From Cellulosimicrobium funkei (GTDB taxonomy: Bacteria; Actinomycetota; Actinomycetes; Actinomycetales; Cellulomonadaceae): a stretch of 64,000 nt of DNA. The notes beneath the pieces were generated by a model that searched no databases, was not told the origin of the DNA, and worked only from the letters and a program-made list of their open reading frames with translations. Made by a program: the position numbers and the translations under genes. This document shows positions 8,295 to 18,522 of the stretch, piece by piece; the first letter of the stretch is position 1; every line of letters starts with the position of its first letter. The stretch covers positions 62,001-126,000 of the forward strand of contig NZ_SOZH01000011.1 of NCBI RefSeq assembly GCF_004519295.1, in the 5' to 3' direction.

Positions 8295-9530
8295 ATGAGC
8301 GCTGGACGTCACGTCGTCGTCGGAGGAGGGCTCGCCGCGGCGAAGGCGGTCGAGACGCTGCGCGCGGAGGGCTACGACGGCGGGATCACCGTCGTCGCGC
8401 GCGAGCCGCACCGCCCGTACGAGCGGCCGCCGCTGTCCAAGGACTACCTGCGCGGCGAGGCCGAGCGCGACGCGGTGTTCCCGCTCGCGGCGGACTGGTA
8501 CGCCGCGCACGACGTCGAGCTGCGCACCGGGACCGCGGCGACGGCCCTCGACCTCGCCGGGCGGAGCGTGACGCTCGACGACGGCCGCGCGCTGTCGTAC
8601 GAGAAGCTGCTGCTCGCGACGGGCTCGGACCCGCGCCGGATCCCCCTGCCCGGCGGCGACCTGGCCGGGGTGCACGAGCTGCGGACGCTCGACGACAGCG
8701 ACGCCCTGGCCGCGGCGCTGCGCGCGGCCCGGGACGACGGCGTCGGGCGGCTGGCGGTCGTCGGCGACGGCTGGATCGGGCTGGAGGTCGCGGCGTCCGC
8801 TCGCACGCTCGGCCTGGACGTCACGGTGATCGGGCTCGGCACCCACCCGCTCGAGCGCGTGCTGGGGCCCGAGATGGGTGAGCTGTACGGGCAGGTCCAC
8901 GCCGACCACGGCGTGCACCTCCACCGCCGCGCGGAGGTCACGGGCATCTCCGGCGACGGTCGTCGGGCCACGGGGGTGGACCTCGCCGACGGCACCCATG
9001 TCGACGCGGACCTCGTGCTCGTCGCCGTGGGCGCGGTCCCGAACGTCGGGCTCGCACGGGACGCCGGGCTCGCCCTCGACTCGGCGACGGGCGGCGTCGT
9101 CGCCTCCGCGACCCTCCAGACCACCGACCCCGACGTCTTCGTCGCGGGTGACATCGCCAGCGTGCCCTCGGCACGCTACGGGCGGTCGCTGCGCGTCGAG
9201 CACTGGGCGACCGCCCTCCACCAGGGCCCGCACGCCGCGCGCGCGATGCTCGGCGCGACCGACCCCTACCCCGAGCTGCCCTACTTCTTCTCCGACCAGT
9301 ACGACGTCGGCATGGAGTACCTCGGCTTCGTCGCCGGCCCGGACGCCTACGACGAGGTCGTGGTCTCCGGCTCCGTCCCGGACCGCGAGCTCGTCGCGTT
9401 CTGGCTCGAGGACGGCCGCGTCGAGGCCGGCATGGCCGTCAACGTCTGGGACCGCATGGAGGACGTCAAGACGCTGATCCACCGCGACGGCCCGCCCGAC
9501 CGCGCCGAGCTGGAGTCGTTCGTCGGCTGA
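8295..9530 (+). CDS. FAD-dependent NAD(P)H:ferredoxin-type reductase
   Basis: This 411-residue flavoprotein is of the ferredoxin/rubredoxin reductase class that passes electrons from NAD(P)H to a small iron-sulfur protein, as in P450 or dioxygenase systems. Residues 6-30 form the FAD dinucleotide fold (VVVGGGLAAAKAVETL). RPYERPPLSKDYLRG is typical of this subfamily. A second fold (LAVVGDGWIGLEVAAS) binds NAD(P)H, and DPDVFVAGDIAS contacts FAD. The C-terminal third is the reductase C-terminal domain (YFFSDQYDVGMEYLG). A ribosome binding site, GCGGAGG, precedes the ATG. No ferredoxin or oxygenase gene is adjacent, so its partner is unknown. Confidence 0.9.
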   Translation: MSAGRHVVVGGGLAAAKAVETLRAEGYDGGITVVAREPHRPYERPPLSKDYLRGEAERDAVFPLAADWYAAHDVELRTGTAATALDLAGRSVTLDDGRALSYEKLLLATGSDPRRIPLPGGDLAGVHELRTLDDSDALAAALRAARDDGVGRLAVVGDGWIGLEVAASARTLGLDVTVIGLGTHPLERVLGPEMGELYGQVHADHGVHLHRRAEVTGISGDGRRATGVDLADGTHVDADLVLVAVGAVPNVGLARDAGLALDSATGGVVASATLQTTDPDVFVAGDIASVPSARYGRSLRVEHWATALHQGPHAARAMLGATDPYPELPYFFSDQYDVGMEYLGFVAGPDAYDEVVVSGSVPDRELVAFWLEDGRVEAGMAVNVWDRMEDVKTLIHRDGPPDRAELESFVG

Positions 9531-9566
9531 CGCCCTCCGTCGGCCGACCAGGCGATCCCGGCGGTC

Positions 9567-9622
9567 CGAGCAGGTGGTCCCGGTTCGTCCGGGGGACGGG
9601 ACGCGCCAGGACCACCTGTTCG
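9567..9622. terminator. Terminator palindrome (CGAGCAGGTGGTC type)
   Basis: Arms CGAGCAGGTGGTCC (9567-9580) and GGACCACCTGTTCG (9609-9622) pair over 14 bp with one G-U pair; an inner hairpin (CGTCC/GGACG) lies within. It separates the flavoprotein gene from the convergent prpC. The outer arm shares 13 bases, CGAGCAGGTGGTC, with the terminator at 28935-28990. Confidence 0.7.
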
Positions 9623-9643
9623 GCGCAGGGGCGCGGGGCCAGC

Positions 9644-9736
9644 GGCAGGGGCAGGGGCAGGGCAGGGCAGGGCAGGGCAGGGCAGGGCAGGGCAGGGCAG
9701 GGCAGGGCAGGGCAGGGCAGGGCAGGGCAGGGGCAG
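9644..9736. repeat. GGCAG pentanucleotide microsatellite
   Basis: From 9661 to 9730 the pentamer GGCAG is repeated exactly 14 times with no interruption, flanked by hexamer GGCAGG copies on the left and GGGGCAG on the right. It lies only 2-3 bases after the prpC stop codon. The plus strand is G-rich and could form G-quadruplexes; on the prpC mRNA it would be C-rich. On the prpC strand, read-through would encode repeats of LPCPA. Confidence 0.95.
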
Positions 9737-9738
9737 AG

Positions 9739-10872
<1,134 letters not shown>

Positions 10873-10951
10873 GCGGTCACTCCTTCGTGCAGCACGGGTC
10901 GCGGGGAGATGCCGGTGCCGCGGCCGACGGGCGCGCGGCACCGGCCGGTCG

Positions 10952-11869
10952 TCAGGGCCGGTAGGTGAAGATGCCCTCGTCGAAGGTGTTGTAGGCGGCG
11001 TAGTCGAGCAGCTCGTAGAGGCGTGCGCGCGTCTGCATGCCCTCGACCTGGCCTGCCTGGGTGCCGGTCGCGGAGATCTCGTCGAGCGCGCGCTCGGCGG
11101 CGCCCATCGCGACTCGCAGGAGCGTGACGGGGTAGATGATCAGCCGCACGCCGGCGTCGCCGAGCTGACGGCGCGTGAAGAGCTCGGACTTGCCGAACTC
11201 GGTCATGTTGGCGAGCACGGGCACGTCCACGGCCGACGCGACGGCCTCGAACTCCGACAGGTCCTTCATCGCCTCGGGGAAAATCGCGTCGGCCCCCGCG
11301 TCGACGAGCGCCTTGGCGCGGTCGATCGCGGCGCGCAGCCCGGCGTCGCCGGGGATCGTGCCGCGGACGTCGGTGCGTGCCATGATCAGGAAGCCGGGGT
11401 CGCGGCGCGCGTCGGCGGCCGCCCGCACGCGCTTCGCCGCCTCGTCGAGCCCGACGACCTCCTTGCCGTCGAGGTGGCCGCACCGCTTGGGGTTGACCTG
11501 GTCCTCGACGTGCGCGCCCGCGACGCCCGCGTCCTCGAGCGCCTGGACGGTGCGCGCGACGTTCATCGGCTCGCCGAAGCCGGTGTCGGCGTCGACGAGC
11601 GCGGGCAGGTCCGTGACGCGCGCGATCTGCTGCGAGCGCCCCGCGACCTCGGTGAGGGTCGTGAGGCCGATGTCGGGCAGGCCGAGGTCGGCCGACAGCA
11701 CGGCCCCCGACACGTACACGCCCTCGAAGCCCTTGTCCTGGATCAGGCGCGCGGACAGCGGGTTGAACGCGCCCGGGAGCCGCAGCGGCTCTCCCGTGGT
11801 CGCCGCGGCGTCGAGCGCCGCGCGGAACCCACGCCGCTTGTCCGACGGCGTCACCTGGCTGTACAGCAT
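10952..11869 (-). CDS. prpB: 2-methylisocitrate lyase
   Basis: PrpB splits 2-methylisocitrate into pyruvate and succinate, the last step of the methylcitrate cycle. The 305-residue protein is a PEP mutase/isocitrate lyase TIM barrel. The metal-site segment VDADTGFGEP and the active-site loop KRCGHLDGKEVV are present, with the catalytic Cys in KRCGH. The ATG shares its first base with the TGA stop of prpD (TGATG), so translation is coupled. Length and motifs fit the family well. Confidence 0.94.
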   Translation of the reverse strand: MLYSQVTPSDKRRGFRAALDAAATTGEPLRLPGAFNPLSARLIQDKGFEGVYVSGAVLSADLGLPDIGLTTLTEVAGRSQQIARVTDLPALVDADTGFGEPMNVARTVQALEDAGVAGAHVEDQVNPKRCGHLDGKEVVGLDEAAKRVRAAADARRDPGFLIMARTDVRGTIPGDAGLRAAIDRAKALVDAGADAIFPEAMKDLSEFEAVASAVDVPVLANMTEFGKSELFTRRQLGDAGVRLIIYPVTLLRVAMGAAERALDEISATGTQAGQVEGMQTRARLYELLDYAAYNTFDEGIFTYRP

Positions 11870-13482
11870 CAGCGCGCCTCTCCCTCGGTGGTCGCGTCGG
11901 CCTCGTGCATGGTGAACCCGTCGCCCTCGACCTCGGGGTGCGCGGGGGCGTCGTCGCGACCGAGCTCGAACAGGCCGGTCGGCGTCGGCACGGAGTCGAG
12001 CAGACCGGGCCGCCCGACGATCGTCAGCTCGCGCACCTCCGCGGGCGTGAGCTCCGGGAGCCGCTGCGCGAGGTCGAGGAAGCGCTCGATCTCGGCGTCC
12101 TCGAGGACGCCCGCGGCGAGCGTGCGGAACTTGTGCACGTACTGCTCGCGCCCGAACGGCCGCGCGCCGAGCGGGTGCGCGTCGGCGACGGCGATCTCGC
12201 GGACGAGGCGGCCGCCGTCGGCCAGCTCGATCTCGACGCGCCCGCCGAACGCCTTCTCCGCCGGGTCGGTCGAGTGGTAGCGGCGCGTCCACTCGGGGTC
12301 CTCGGCCGTCGTGACCTTGGCCCACAGCGCGACGGTGTCGGGGCGGCCCGCGCGCTCGGGGGCGTACGAGTCGACGTGGTGCCAGCCGCCGTCCTGCAGC
12401 GCGACCGCGAAGATGTAGGGGATCGAGTGGTCGAGCGTCTCGCGCGACGCCGTCGGGTCGTACTTCTGCGGGTCGTTCGCGCCGGAGCCGATGACGTAGT
12501 GGGTGTGGTGGCTCGTGTGGATGACGATCGACGTGACGTTCTCGGGGTCGGCGAGCCACGGGTGCTCGTCGTGCAGTGCCCGCGCGAGGTCGATGAGCGC
12601 CTGCGACTGGTACTCCGCGGAGTGCTCCTTGGTGTACGTGTCGAGGATCGCCGTCTTCGGCTCGCCGGGAGCCGGGAGCACGACGTCGTACGCCGCGTCC
12701 GGGCCGTCGAGCAGCCACGCGACGACGCCGTCCTCGCCCTCGTAGATCGGCTCGGGCGACGTCTGGCCACGCATCGCGCGGTCGACCGCCTCGACCGCGA
12801 CCTTGCCCGCGAACGCCGGGGCGTGCGCCTTCCACGTGGAGATCTGGCCCTTGCGCGACTGGCGGGTGGCCGTCGTCGTGTGCAGGGCCTGGCCGATCGC
12901 CTGGAACACCGTCTCGGTGTCGAGGCCGAGCAGCGTCCCGATGCCCGCGGCGGCCGACGGCCCGAGGTGCGCGACGTGGTCGATCTTGTGCCGGTGCAGG
13001 CTGATCGCGCGCACGAGGTCGACCTGGATCTCGTAGCCGGTCGCGATCGCCCGGACGACGGCGGCTCCGTCGGACCCGGCGTGCTGCGCGACGGCGAGGA
13101 TCGGCGGGATGTTGTCGCCCGGGTGGGAGTACTCCGCGGCGAGGAACGTGTCGTGGAAGTCGAGCTCGCGCACCGCGACGCCGTTCGCCCAGGCCGCCCA
13201 CTCGGGGCTCGTGCGGGTCTCGAGGCCGCAGCCGAACACCGTCGACCCCGGGGTGTAGGGGTGCGCGAGCGCCTGGCCGCGGGCCGCGACCGCGGGGCCG
13301 CGCGTGAGGCTGGCCGCGGCGACGGCCGCGTTGTCGATGACCCGGTTGACGACCATGTCGACGACCTCGGGCGTGACCTCGACGGGGTCGGTCGCGAGCT
13401 CGGCGAGCTTCCACGCGAGCTGGTCCGTGCGGTCGAGCGGCTCAGCGCTGGGGTAGACGCGCAGGTGGTGGGTGTACGGCAT
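11869..13482 (-). CDS. prpD: 2-methylcitrate dehydratase
   Basis: PrpD dehydrates 2-methylcitrate on the way to 2-methylisocitrate. The 537-residue protein belongs to the MmgE/PrpD family, with typical segments [36 protein letters not shown] and [13 protein letters not shown]. Its length is somewhat above the E. coli protein (483). It begins 29 bases after the GntR stop, so regulator and enzymes form one operon gntR-prpD-prpB-prpC. No separate aconitase gene lies in the cluster; a cellular aconitase would have to complete the cycle. Confidence 0.93.
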   Translation of the reverse strand: MPYTHHLRVYPSAEPLDRTDQLAWKLAELATDPVEVTPEVVDMVVNRVIDNAAVAAASLTRGPAVAARGQALAHPYTPGSTVFGCGLETRTSPEWAAWANGVAVRELDFHDTFLAAEYSHPGDNIPPILAVAQHAGSDGAAVVRAIATGYEIQVDLVRAISLHRHKIDHVAHLGPSAAAGIGTLLGLDTETVFQAIGQALHTTTATRQSRKGQISTWKAHAPAFAGKVAVEAVDRAMRGQTSPEPIYEGEDGVVAWLLDGPDAAYDVVLPAPGEPKTAILDTYTKEHSAEYQSQALIDLARALHDEHPWLADPENVTSIVIHTSHHTHYVIGSGANDPQKYDPTASRETLDHSIPYIFAVALQDGGWHHVDSYAPERAGRPDTVALWAKVTTAEDPEWTRRYHSTDPAEKAFGGRVEIELADGGRLVREIAVADAHPLGARPFGREQYVHKFRTLAAGVLEDAEIERFLDLAQRLPELTPAEVRELTIVGRPGLLDSVPTPTGLFELGRDDAPAHPEVEGDGFTMHEADATTEGEAR

Positions 13483-13511
13483 CGGTGTCTCCGTCGTGCG
13501 GTGGGCGGTGG

Positions 13512-14240
13512 TCAGGGGAGGTCGTCGGTCGCCGACCCCGCGCCGCGCAACGACTGCTCGGCGAGGGCGGCGCTGCGCTCGATGTGGGCGCGCATCGCCG
13601 CCTCGGCGGCGGCGGCGTCGCGGCTCGCGATGGCGTCGGCGACGGCGCGGTGCTCGTCGACGTGGTCGGTGGTGCCCACGCGGCGGCGAGCCGCGAGCGC
13701 GCGGTACCGGTCGACGTGGCCGCGGATCTGGCGCAGGAGCGCCGAGCCCCAGCGGTTGTCGGCGAGCGCCTCGATCTCGCCGTGGAACTGGGCGCCGATG
13801 CGCAGCACCTCGTCCTCGTGGTCGCGGACCGCGTCCATGAGCGTCACGAGGCGCGCGAGCCGCGCGACGCCGTCGGGCGTGGCGCGCTCGCACGCGTCCC
13901 GGGCGAGGAGGCCTTCGAGGCGGGCGCGCACGTCGTAGACGCGCCGCGCGTCGGCGAGGTCGAGCGGCGCGACGCGCACTCCCCCGGTGGGCAGCTCGAC
14001 GACGAGCGCCTCGGCCTGGAGCAGCCGCACCGCCTCGCGCACCGGGGTCCGCGAGACGCCGAGCTCGGCGGAGAGCACGGGCTCGGTGAGCCGCGCGTCG
14101 GGCGCGAGGGAGCCGTCGATGATGCGACCGCGCAGCAGGTCGTAGACCGCGCGAGCCCCGGACTGGCGGCGCACGAGGCCCGCGTCGCCGGGCACCGAAG
14201 CCGGCCCGACGGCGGTGCGCAGCTCGGGCGTCGTCGTCAC
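13512..14240 (-). CDS. GntR family (FCD) regulator of the methylcitrate operon
   Basis: The 242-residue protein has an N-terminal winged helix (about 20-85; [30 protein letters not shown]) and a C-terminal all-helical FCD ligand-binding domain with metal-site residues ([31 protein letters not shown]). It probably senses propionate-derived metabolites and controls prpDBC. The GTG at 14240 is preceded 6 nt upstream by a -10 box, CACGAT (14247-14252 on the plus strand as ATCGTG), suggesting a leaderless mRNA. The palindrome TTGTATACAA lies in its -35 region. The longer open frame starting at 14279 would begin within that operator. Confidence 0.85.
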   Translation of the reverse strand: MTTTPELRTAVGPASVPGDAGLVRRQSGARAVYDLLRGRIIDGSLAPDARLTEPVLSAELGVSRTPVREAVRLLQAEALVVELPTGGVRVAPLDLADARRVYDVRARLEGLLARDACERATPDGVARLARLVTLMDAVRDHEDEVLRIGAQFHGEIEALADNRWGSALLRQIRGHVDRYRALAARRRVGTTDHVDEHRAVADAIASRDAAAAEAAMRAHIERSAALAEQSLRGAGSATDDLP

Positions 14241-14269
14241 CCGGCCATCGTGCCACACGGCCTGCGCAC

Positions 14270-14279
14270 TTGTATACAA
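14270..14279. promoter_or_regulatory. Predicted GntR/FCD operator TTGTATACAA
   Basis: TTGTATACAA is a perfect 10-bp palindrome, strikingly AT-rich against a 73% GC background. It lies 30 bases upstream of the GntR start over its -35 region, and 20 bases upstream of the ECF41 promoter. FCD-type GntR regulators commonly bind palindromes of the form T-TGTATAC-AA. It probably autoregulates gntR-prpDBC. Confidence 0.7.
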
Positions 14280-14298
14280 CTCTGGAGGAGGCTGGAGA

Positions 14299-14325
14299 TG
14301 TCACATCGGATGGCGCCGCGTCGTC
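14299..14325 (+). promoter_or_regulatory. ECF41-type promoter (TGTCACA-N16-CGTC)
   Basis: TGTCACA at 14299-14305 and CGTC at 14322-14325 are separated by exactly 16 bases. This is the published consensus for promoters recognised by ECF41 sigma factors. The downstream operon encodes an ECF41 sigma factor itself. Transcription would begin near 14332-14334, at the ATG of the dehydrogenase gene. Confidence 0.82.
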
Positions 14326-14333
14326 GTCCGGGT

Positions 14334-15104
14334 ATGAGGATCGCTGTGGTGGGTGGGACGGGGACCGTCGGTCGGCACGTCGTGGCGGGCCTGGCCGCGC
14401 GCGTCCACGAGGTGCGGGCGCTGAGCAGGCACGCGCGGGAGCACCCCGTCGACCTCACGACGGGCGCAGGTCTCGCGGCGGCGCTCGACGGCGTCGACGT
14501 CGTGGTCGACGCGAGCAACACCGCGACGTCGTTGCGGCACGTGCGCGCGGCCGTCGTCGACGGCACGCGGCGCCTGCTCGCCGCCGAGCGCGACGCCGGG
14601 GTGCGGCACCACGTGCTCGTGTCGGTGGTCGGGTGCCACGATGTGCCGATGGCCTACTACGCCGCCAAGGTCGCGCAGGAGCGCGAGGTCGCGGACGGGG
14701 GCGTGCCGTGGACGGTCGTCGCCGCGACCCAGTTCCACGAGCTCGTCGCCGCGACGCTCGGGGCCGCGGCGCGCCGGGGCGTCGTGCCGCTGCTGCGCGC
14801 CCCGGTCCAGCCGGTCGCGGCCGCCGAGGTCGGCGCCGCGGTCGCGGACGCGGCCGTGCGCGGCCCGCTCGGCGGCACCACGACCGTCGCGGGTCCCGAG
14901 GCGGTCGACCTGCGCGACCTGGCGCGCGCCTGGCGCGACGTCACCGGCTCGCGCGCCGTCCCCGTCCGGGTGCCGCTCCCCGGCGCGCTCGGCCGCGCGC
15001 TGCGCGCCGGCGGCCTCACCGACCCGCACCCCGACGTGCGCGGCACCACGACGTTCCGCGACTGGCTCGCCGCGCAGCACGCCGAGCGGGCGGGGGCCCG
15101 GTGA
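14334..15104 (+). CDS. NAD(P)-binding epimerase/dehydratase-type oxidoreductase, ECF41 partner
   Basis: This 256-residue protein is an atypical short-chain dehydrogenase (NmrA/epimerase-like). The N-terminal Rossmann motif [16 protein letters not shown] is followed by [10 protein letters not shown] and by [12 protein letters not shown], which contains the Tyr-x-x-x-Lys pair. I chose the ATG at 14334 because the ECF41 promoter at 14299-14325 would start transcription there, giving a leaderless mRNA. The upstream ATG at 14298 overlaps the -35 element and cannot be transcribed from it. The stop overlaps the GTG of the sigma factor. ECF41 factors are known to be encoded next to carboxymuconolactone decarboxylases, oxidoreductases or epimerases; the substrate is not known. 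Confidence 0.85.
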   Translation: MRIAVVGGTGTVGRHVVAGLAARVHEVRALSRHAREHPVDLTTGAGLAAALDGVDVVVDASNTATSLRHVRAAVVDGTRRLLAAERDAGVRHHVLVSVVGCHDVPMAYYAAKVAQEREVADGGVPWTVVAATQFHELVAATLGAAARRGVVPLLRAPVQPVAAAEVGAAVADAAVRGPLGGTTTVAGPEAVDLRDLARAWRDVTGSRAVPVRVPLPGALGRALRAGGLTDPHPDVRGTTTFRDWLAAQHAERAGAR

Positions 15105-16036
15105 CCGGCCCGGCCGCGGACGACCTCGCGCGCGCGTTCGAGGCCGAGCGCCCGCGCCTCCTGCGGCTCGCGTACACGACGACCGGCTCCTGGTCCGACG
15201 CCGAGGACTGCGTCCAGGACGCGTGGCTGCGGCTGCGCACCCAGGACGCGGGCTCGATCCGCAACCTCGCGGCCTGGCTGACGACGACGGTCGGGCGGCT
15301 CGCGCTCGACGTGCTCGGGAGCGCGCGGGCGCGCCGCGAGCGCTACGTGGGGACGTGGCTGCCGGAGCCGGTCGTGACGACCCCGGGCGCCGCCTCGCCG
15401 GTCGCCGCGGGCGCCGTCGACGCGGCGGACCCCGCCGACCGTGTGACGCTCGACGAGGAGGTGAGCATGGCCCTCCTCGTCGTGCTCGAGCGCCTCTCCC
15501 CCGCGCAGCGCGTCGCGTTCGTGCTCCACGACGTGTTCGGGCTGCCGTTCGACGAGGTGGGCGACGTCGTCGGGCGCTCGCCCGCCGCCGTCCGCCAGCT
15601 CGCGGCGCGCGCCCGCAAGGACGTGGAGGCGGGGCGGCCGCGCGGGACCGCGACGCGCGCCGAGCAGGCGCGCGCCGTCGAGGCGTTCGTCGCGGCCTGC
15701 TCGGACGCCGACCTGCCGGCCCTGCTCGCGGTGCTCGACCCCGACGTCGTGCTGCGGGGCGACGGCGGCGGCAAGGTCCGCGCGCTGCGGCACACCGTGC
15801 GCGGGGCGGGGACGGCAGGTCCCGTGCTGCTCAGCTACCTGCGCACGCCGCCCGAAGCGATGCGCCTGGTCGACGTCAACGGCGCGCCCGGGCTGCTCCT
15901 GCGCGACGGGACCGGGGTGCTCACGGTGATCGCGTTCACGGTCGTCGGGGGGCGGGTCGCGGCGCTCGACGTCGTGCGCAACCCCGACAAGCTCGGGACG
16001 GTGCGCGCCGACCTCCTCGACGCGGACCCGGCATGA
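15101..16036 (+). CDS. ECF41-family RNA polymerase sigma factor with SnoaL-like C-terminal domain
   Basis: The 311-residue protein has sigma region 2 (about 10-75), region 4 (about 115-165) and a C-terminal SnoaL/NTF2-like extension (about 185-310) instead of a separate anti-sigma factor. All three hallmark ECF41 motifs are visible: WLPEP in the linker between regions 2 and 4, DGGGK in the extension, and NPDKL at the end. In this family the extension modulates sigma activity in cis. The GTG start overlaps the stop of the oxidoreductase gene (GTGA). Its predicted target promoter precedes that gene, so the pair is autoregulated. Confidence 0.93.
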   Translation: MTGPAADDLARAFEAERPRLLRLAYTTTGSWSDAEDCVQDAWLRLRTQDAGSIRNLAAWLTTTVGRLALDVLGSARARRERYVGTWLPEPVVTTPGAASPVAAGAVDAADPADRVTLDEEVSMALLVVLERLSPAQRVAFVLHDVFGLPFDEVGDVVGRSPAAVRQLAARARKDVEAGRPRGTATRAEQARAVEAFVAACSDADLPALLAVLDPDVVLRGDGGGKVRALRHTVRGAGTAGPVLLSYLRTPPEAMRLVDVNGAPGLLLRDGTGVLTVIAFTVVGGRVAALDVVRNPDKLGTVRADLLDADPA

Positions 16037-16054
16037 CGAGGGCGTGACCGGGGC

Positions 16055-16795
16055 TCAGGGGCGGTAGCCGTCCGTGGGCCAGGCGCCGTAGCCGTCGAGG
16101 TGCTCGTCGGCGTCGCGCACGTAGTCGTCGACCGGGGCCATGCGCTCGGCCATCTCGAAGTGCCAGTCCACGAGCTCGCCGAGCGGCACCGGGGTGCGCG
16201 ACGAGCGGGCGACGTCGCGCCCCTCCTCCGACCACAGGGGCGGGTAGACGCTCAGGCCCTCGTCGAGGCGCACGGAGCCGATCTCGTCGTACCAGCCGGG
16301 CCAGCGCACGGGCGCGTAGAACTCGGCGGTCCCCCCGCTCACGGACCACTCGAGGAACGCCGCCTGGCCGAACCCGAGGTCGAGCCAGGAGAGCGAGCCC
16401 GGCGCGAAGTAGTGGACGTTGCCGAGCGGGCCGGGGAGCCCGCCGCCGTTGATCGCGAACGTGCCGCCGAGCACGTCGTACGCGACGACGAGGACGGACG
16501 GCGCAACGCTGTCCTCGCCCGGCTCGCCGAGGCCGTTGACGGTCGCGAGGTCCGGCAGCCCGGCCCCGCCCCCGCCGATGATCCGGAGCCAGCCGCCGTC
16601 GACGAGGACCCCGCCGGTGTGCAGGGCGAGCGCGCCGAGGGTCGAGCGGACGGTGACCTGGAGCCGGTAGAGGACCTCGAGCGACCAGGCGGGCGCGGGC
16701 ACGACCTCGACGCCGCCGCGACCCAGCATGCGCGAGAGCGTCGGCCACGCCGGGTCGTCGACCGCAGCGAGCTCCGCAGCCGTCCGCACTGTCAT
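16055..16795 (-). CDS. DUF2625 family protein
   Basis: The 246-residue protein matches DUF2625 along its length: VEVLYRLQV-like start (LEVLYRLQVTVRSTLGALA), GGVLVDGGWLRIIGGG, FAINGGGLPGPLGNVHYFAP and SVYPPLWSEEGRDVARSSR. The family is widespread and cytoplasmic, with no known function. It has no signal peptide or membrane helix. A -10 box, CATGAT (plus-strand 16802-16807), lies 6 nt upstream of the ATG, suggesting a leaderless mRNA. It is convergent with the ECF41 gene, only 18 bases away. Confidence 0.85.
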   Translation of the reverse strand: MTVRTAAELAAVDDPAWPTLSRMLGRGGVEVVPAPAWSLEVLYRLQVTVRSTLGALALHTGGVLVDGGWLRIIGGGGAGLPDLATVNGLGEPGEDSVAPSVLVVAYDVLGGTFAINGGGLPGPLGNVHYFAPGSLSWLDLGFGQAAFLEWSVSGGTAEFYAPVRWPGWYDEIGSVRLDEGLSVYPPLWSEEGRDVARSSRTPVPLGELVDWHFEMAERMAPVDDYVRDADEHLDGYGAWPTDGYRP

Positions 16796-16988
16796 GGCCG
16801 GATCATGCCAGATGTTGCCCGTCAGCAGGAGTCCTGGTAATAGCGCGGGGTCGGTACGCGCCCGGCTCGTCCGTCGATGCGCCGAAAAGACCGGTTCCCC
16901 CGCGCGGCGGCCCGGGTAGGCCCTGGCACGGTGAAGACGCCGGGCGGACCCTGGGGAGGACGTCGGCGCGCCACCCCGCACGGTCGCG

Positions 16989-18518
16989 GTGACCGGTACG
17001 GTCACGGCCGTGGACGACGACGGCACACCCTCCCCCGAGCCCGCTACCGACCCCGGCACCGGCACCGGCACCGGCACCGGGACGGTCCCGCCACGGGCCC
17101 GACGGCGCGGCCCCCTCGTCGCGGTGGCCGCCGCGGGCGTGGGCGGCGTCCTCGCGGTGGTGGCCACCGTCGTCGGGCCGGCGGCGCTGCGCACCGCGGC
17201 CGAGCAGCCCGCCCCGACCACCTCGTCGGTCGCCCCGACGACCCCCGCACCCGGCGCGACGCCCGCGCCGACCTCCCCCGAGAGCGACCACGAGGCCGTC
17301 GCGGCGCGACTGCGGGCGCTGCCCGGCGTCGCGGCCGTGGATGCCCTGGGGACCGCGGGCGAGTCCGCGCGCGTCACGCTGGTCAGTCCGCTGCCGACAC
17401 CCGAGGAGGCGCAGCGCACCGCCGACGACGCGAGCGCGATCGTCGCCGCCGTGCCCGGCGGTGGTGCCTGGTCGCTCCGCGTCGAGGGCACGGGCGCGGG
17501 CGGCGGGACGTTCGCCGTCGCGCACGGCCCGGGCGCGGACACCGACCGCGGCATCGACCCGGCCACCGGGGAGCCCCGCCCCGAGCTCCTCGGGGCCGAC
17601 GCCGTGGCCGACGCCGTGCGCCTCGTCGCCCACGACCCCGTGCGCCGCGTGTTCCTGTCCCCGGGGTCCGCGTCGGTCGACGTCCGCGCGGCCGGGGACC
17701 TCGTCGCGGCCGCCGCGCTCGTCCGTGCCGAGGGCCGGGGGCTGACGAGCCTCGGTGTCGCCGGCGGCGCCGTCGGCACCTACGACGACGGCGGGCAGTC
17801 CGTCCCCGACGACGCGCTGCTCACCCTGCTCGGAGAGGTCGCCGCGGAACCTGGCGTGACGCAGGTCGTGCACGAGACCGCGCGGGACACGTTCCCGCCG
17901 AGACCCCTGCTCACCGTCATCACCTCGGGCGACGCCGCCGTGGTCGCGCGGACCCTCGACGGCGCCGCCTATGCCGGCCCGACCCTCGCGTACCAGGTCC
18001 ACGGCTCGACCGACGGCGGCGCGTCCGCGACGCGCTCCGGGTTCGTCGCGGGAGCCGCCGCACCGACGACCGGGACGCCCCCCGCGGGCGCGTGCGCCCC
18101 CGGCGACCTCACGCTCGGGGCCCTCGGGTTCGACGCCGCGGCGGGGCGCCGGTTCCTCACCGTCACGGCCCGCAACGACGGCACCGCGGAGTGCGTCCTC
18201 GCGGGCGCGCCCGCGGTCCGCTTCGTCGCCGACGACGGCTCGGAGACGGACGTGCTCCTCGAGCCGGACGACGACGGTCTCGCCCCGATCACGCTCGCGC
18301 CGGGCGCCACCGCCTGGGCCGCGCTCTCGTGGCGCGGTGGGTCGACAGCGGACGACCCGCCGCTCGTCACGACGCTGCTCGTGGCCCCGCACCCGGGAGA
18401 CCCCGAGTCGGTCGTCGGGCTCGCGGGGATCCCCGGCGTCGGGGACGGCCTCGACCTGCTCGGCGGCGGGACCGCGACGATCGGGTCGTGGACGCCCGCG
18501 CGGGAGCTCGCGAGCTGA
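16989..18518 (+). CDS. Membrane-anchored DUF4232 domain protein
   Basis: The 509-residue protein has a short cytoplasmic N-terminus containing a GT-GT-GT repeat (five hexamer copies of GGCACC in the DNA), a membrane helix (about 43-66), a Thr/Pro-rich linker and a large extracytoplasmic part. The C-terminal 140 residues look like DUF4232: CAPGDLTLGALG near 375, ECVLAGAPAVRF and a final WTPARELAS. Two cysteines about 45 residues apart could form a disulfide. The function is not known; such proteins are secreted or surface-held in actinobacteria. The GTG at 16989 is used; a second GTG at 17010 is also possible. Confidence 0.75.
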   Translation: MTGTVTAVDDDGTPSPEPATDPGTGTGTGTGTVPPRARRRGPLVAVAAAGVGGVLAVVATVVGPAALRTAAEQPAPTTSSVAPTTPAPGATPAPTSPESDHEAVAARLRALPGVAAVDALGTAGESARVTLVSPLPTPEEAQRTADDASAIVAAVPGGGAWSLRVEGTGAGGGTFAVAHGPGADTDRGIDPATGEPRPELLGADAVADAVRLVAHDPVRRVFLSPGSASVDVRAAGDLVAAAALVRAEGRGLTSLGVAGGAVGTYDDGGQSVPDDALLTLLGEVAAEPGVTQVVHETARDTFPPRPLLTVITSGDAAVVARTLDGAAYAGPTLAYQVHGSTDGGASATRSGFVAGAAAPTTGTPPAGACAPGDLTLGALGFDAAAGRRFLTVTARNDGTAECVLAGAPAVRFVADDGSETDVLLEPDDDGLAPITLAPGATAWAALSWRGGSTADDPPLVTTLLVAPHPGDPESVVGLAGIPGVGDGLDLLGGGTATIGSWTPARELAS

Positions 18519-18522
18519 CGCG

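Noticed and set aside
14284-14300. GGAGGAG plus ATG at 14298 as the start of the oxidoreductase
   Set aside because: The ATG overlaps the ECF41 -35 element, so a transcript from that promoter would not contain it. The ATG at 14334 fits the promoter and begins the Rossmann motif.
17053-17083. GGCACC hexamer repeats as an intergenic microsatellite
   Set aside because: They lie within the coding region of the DUF4232 protein and encode Gly-Thr pairs of the flexible N-terminus.
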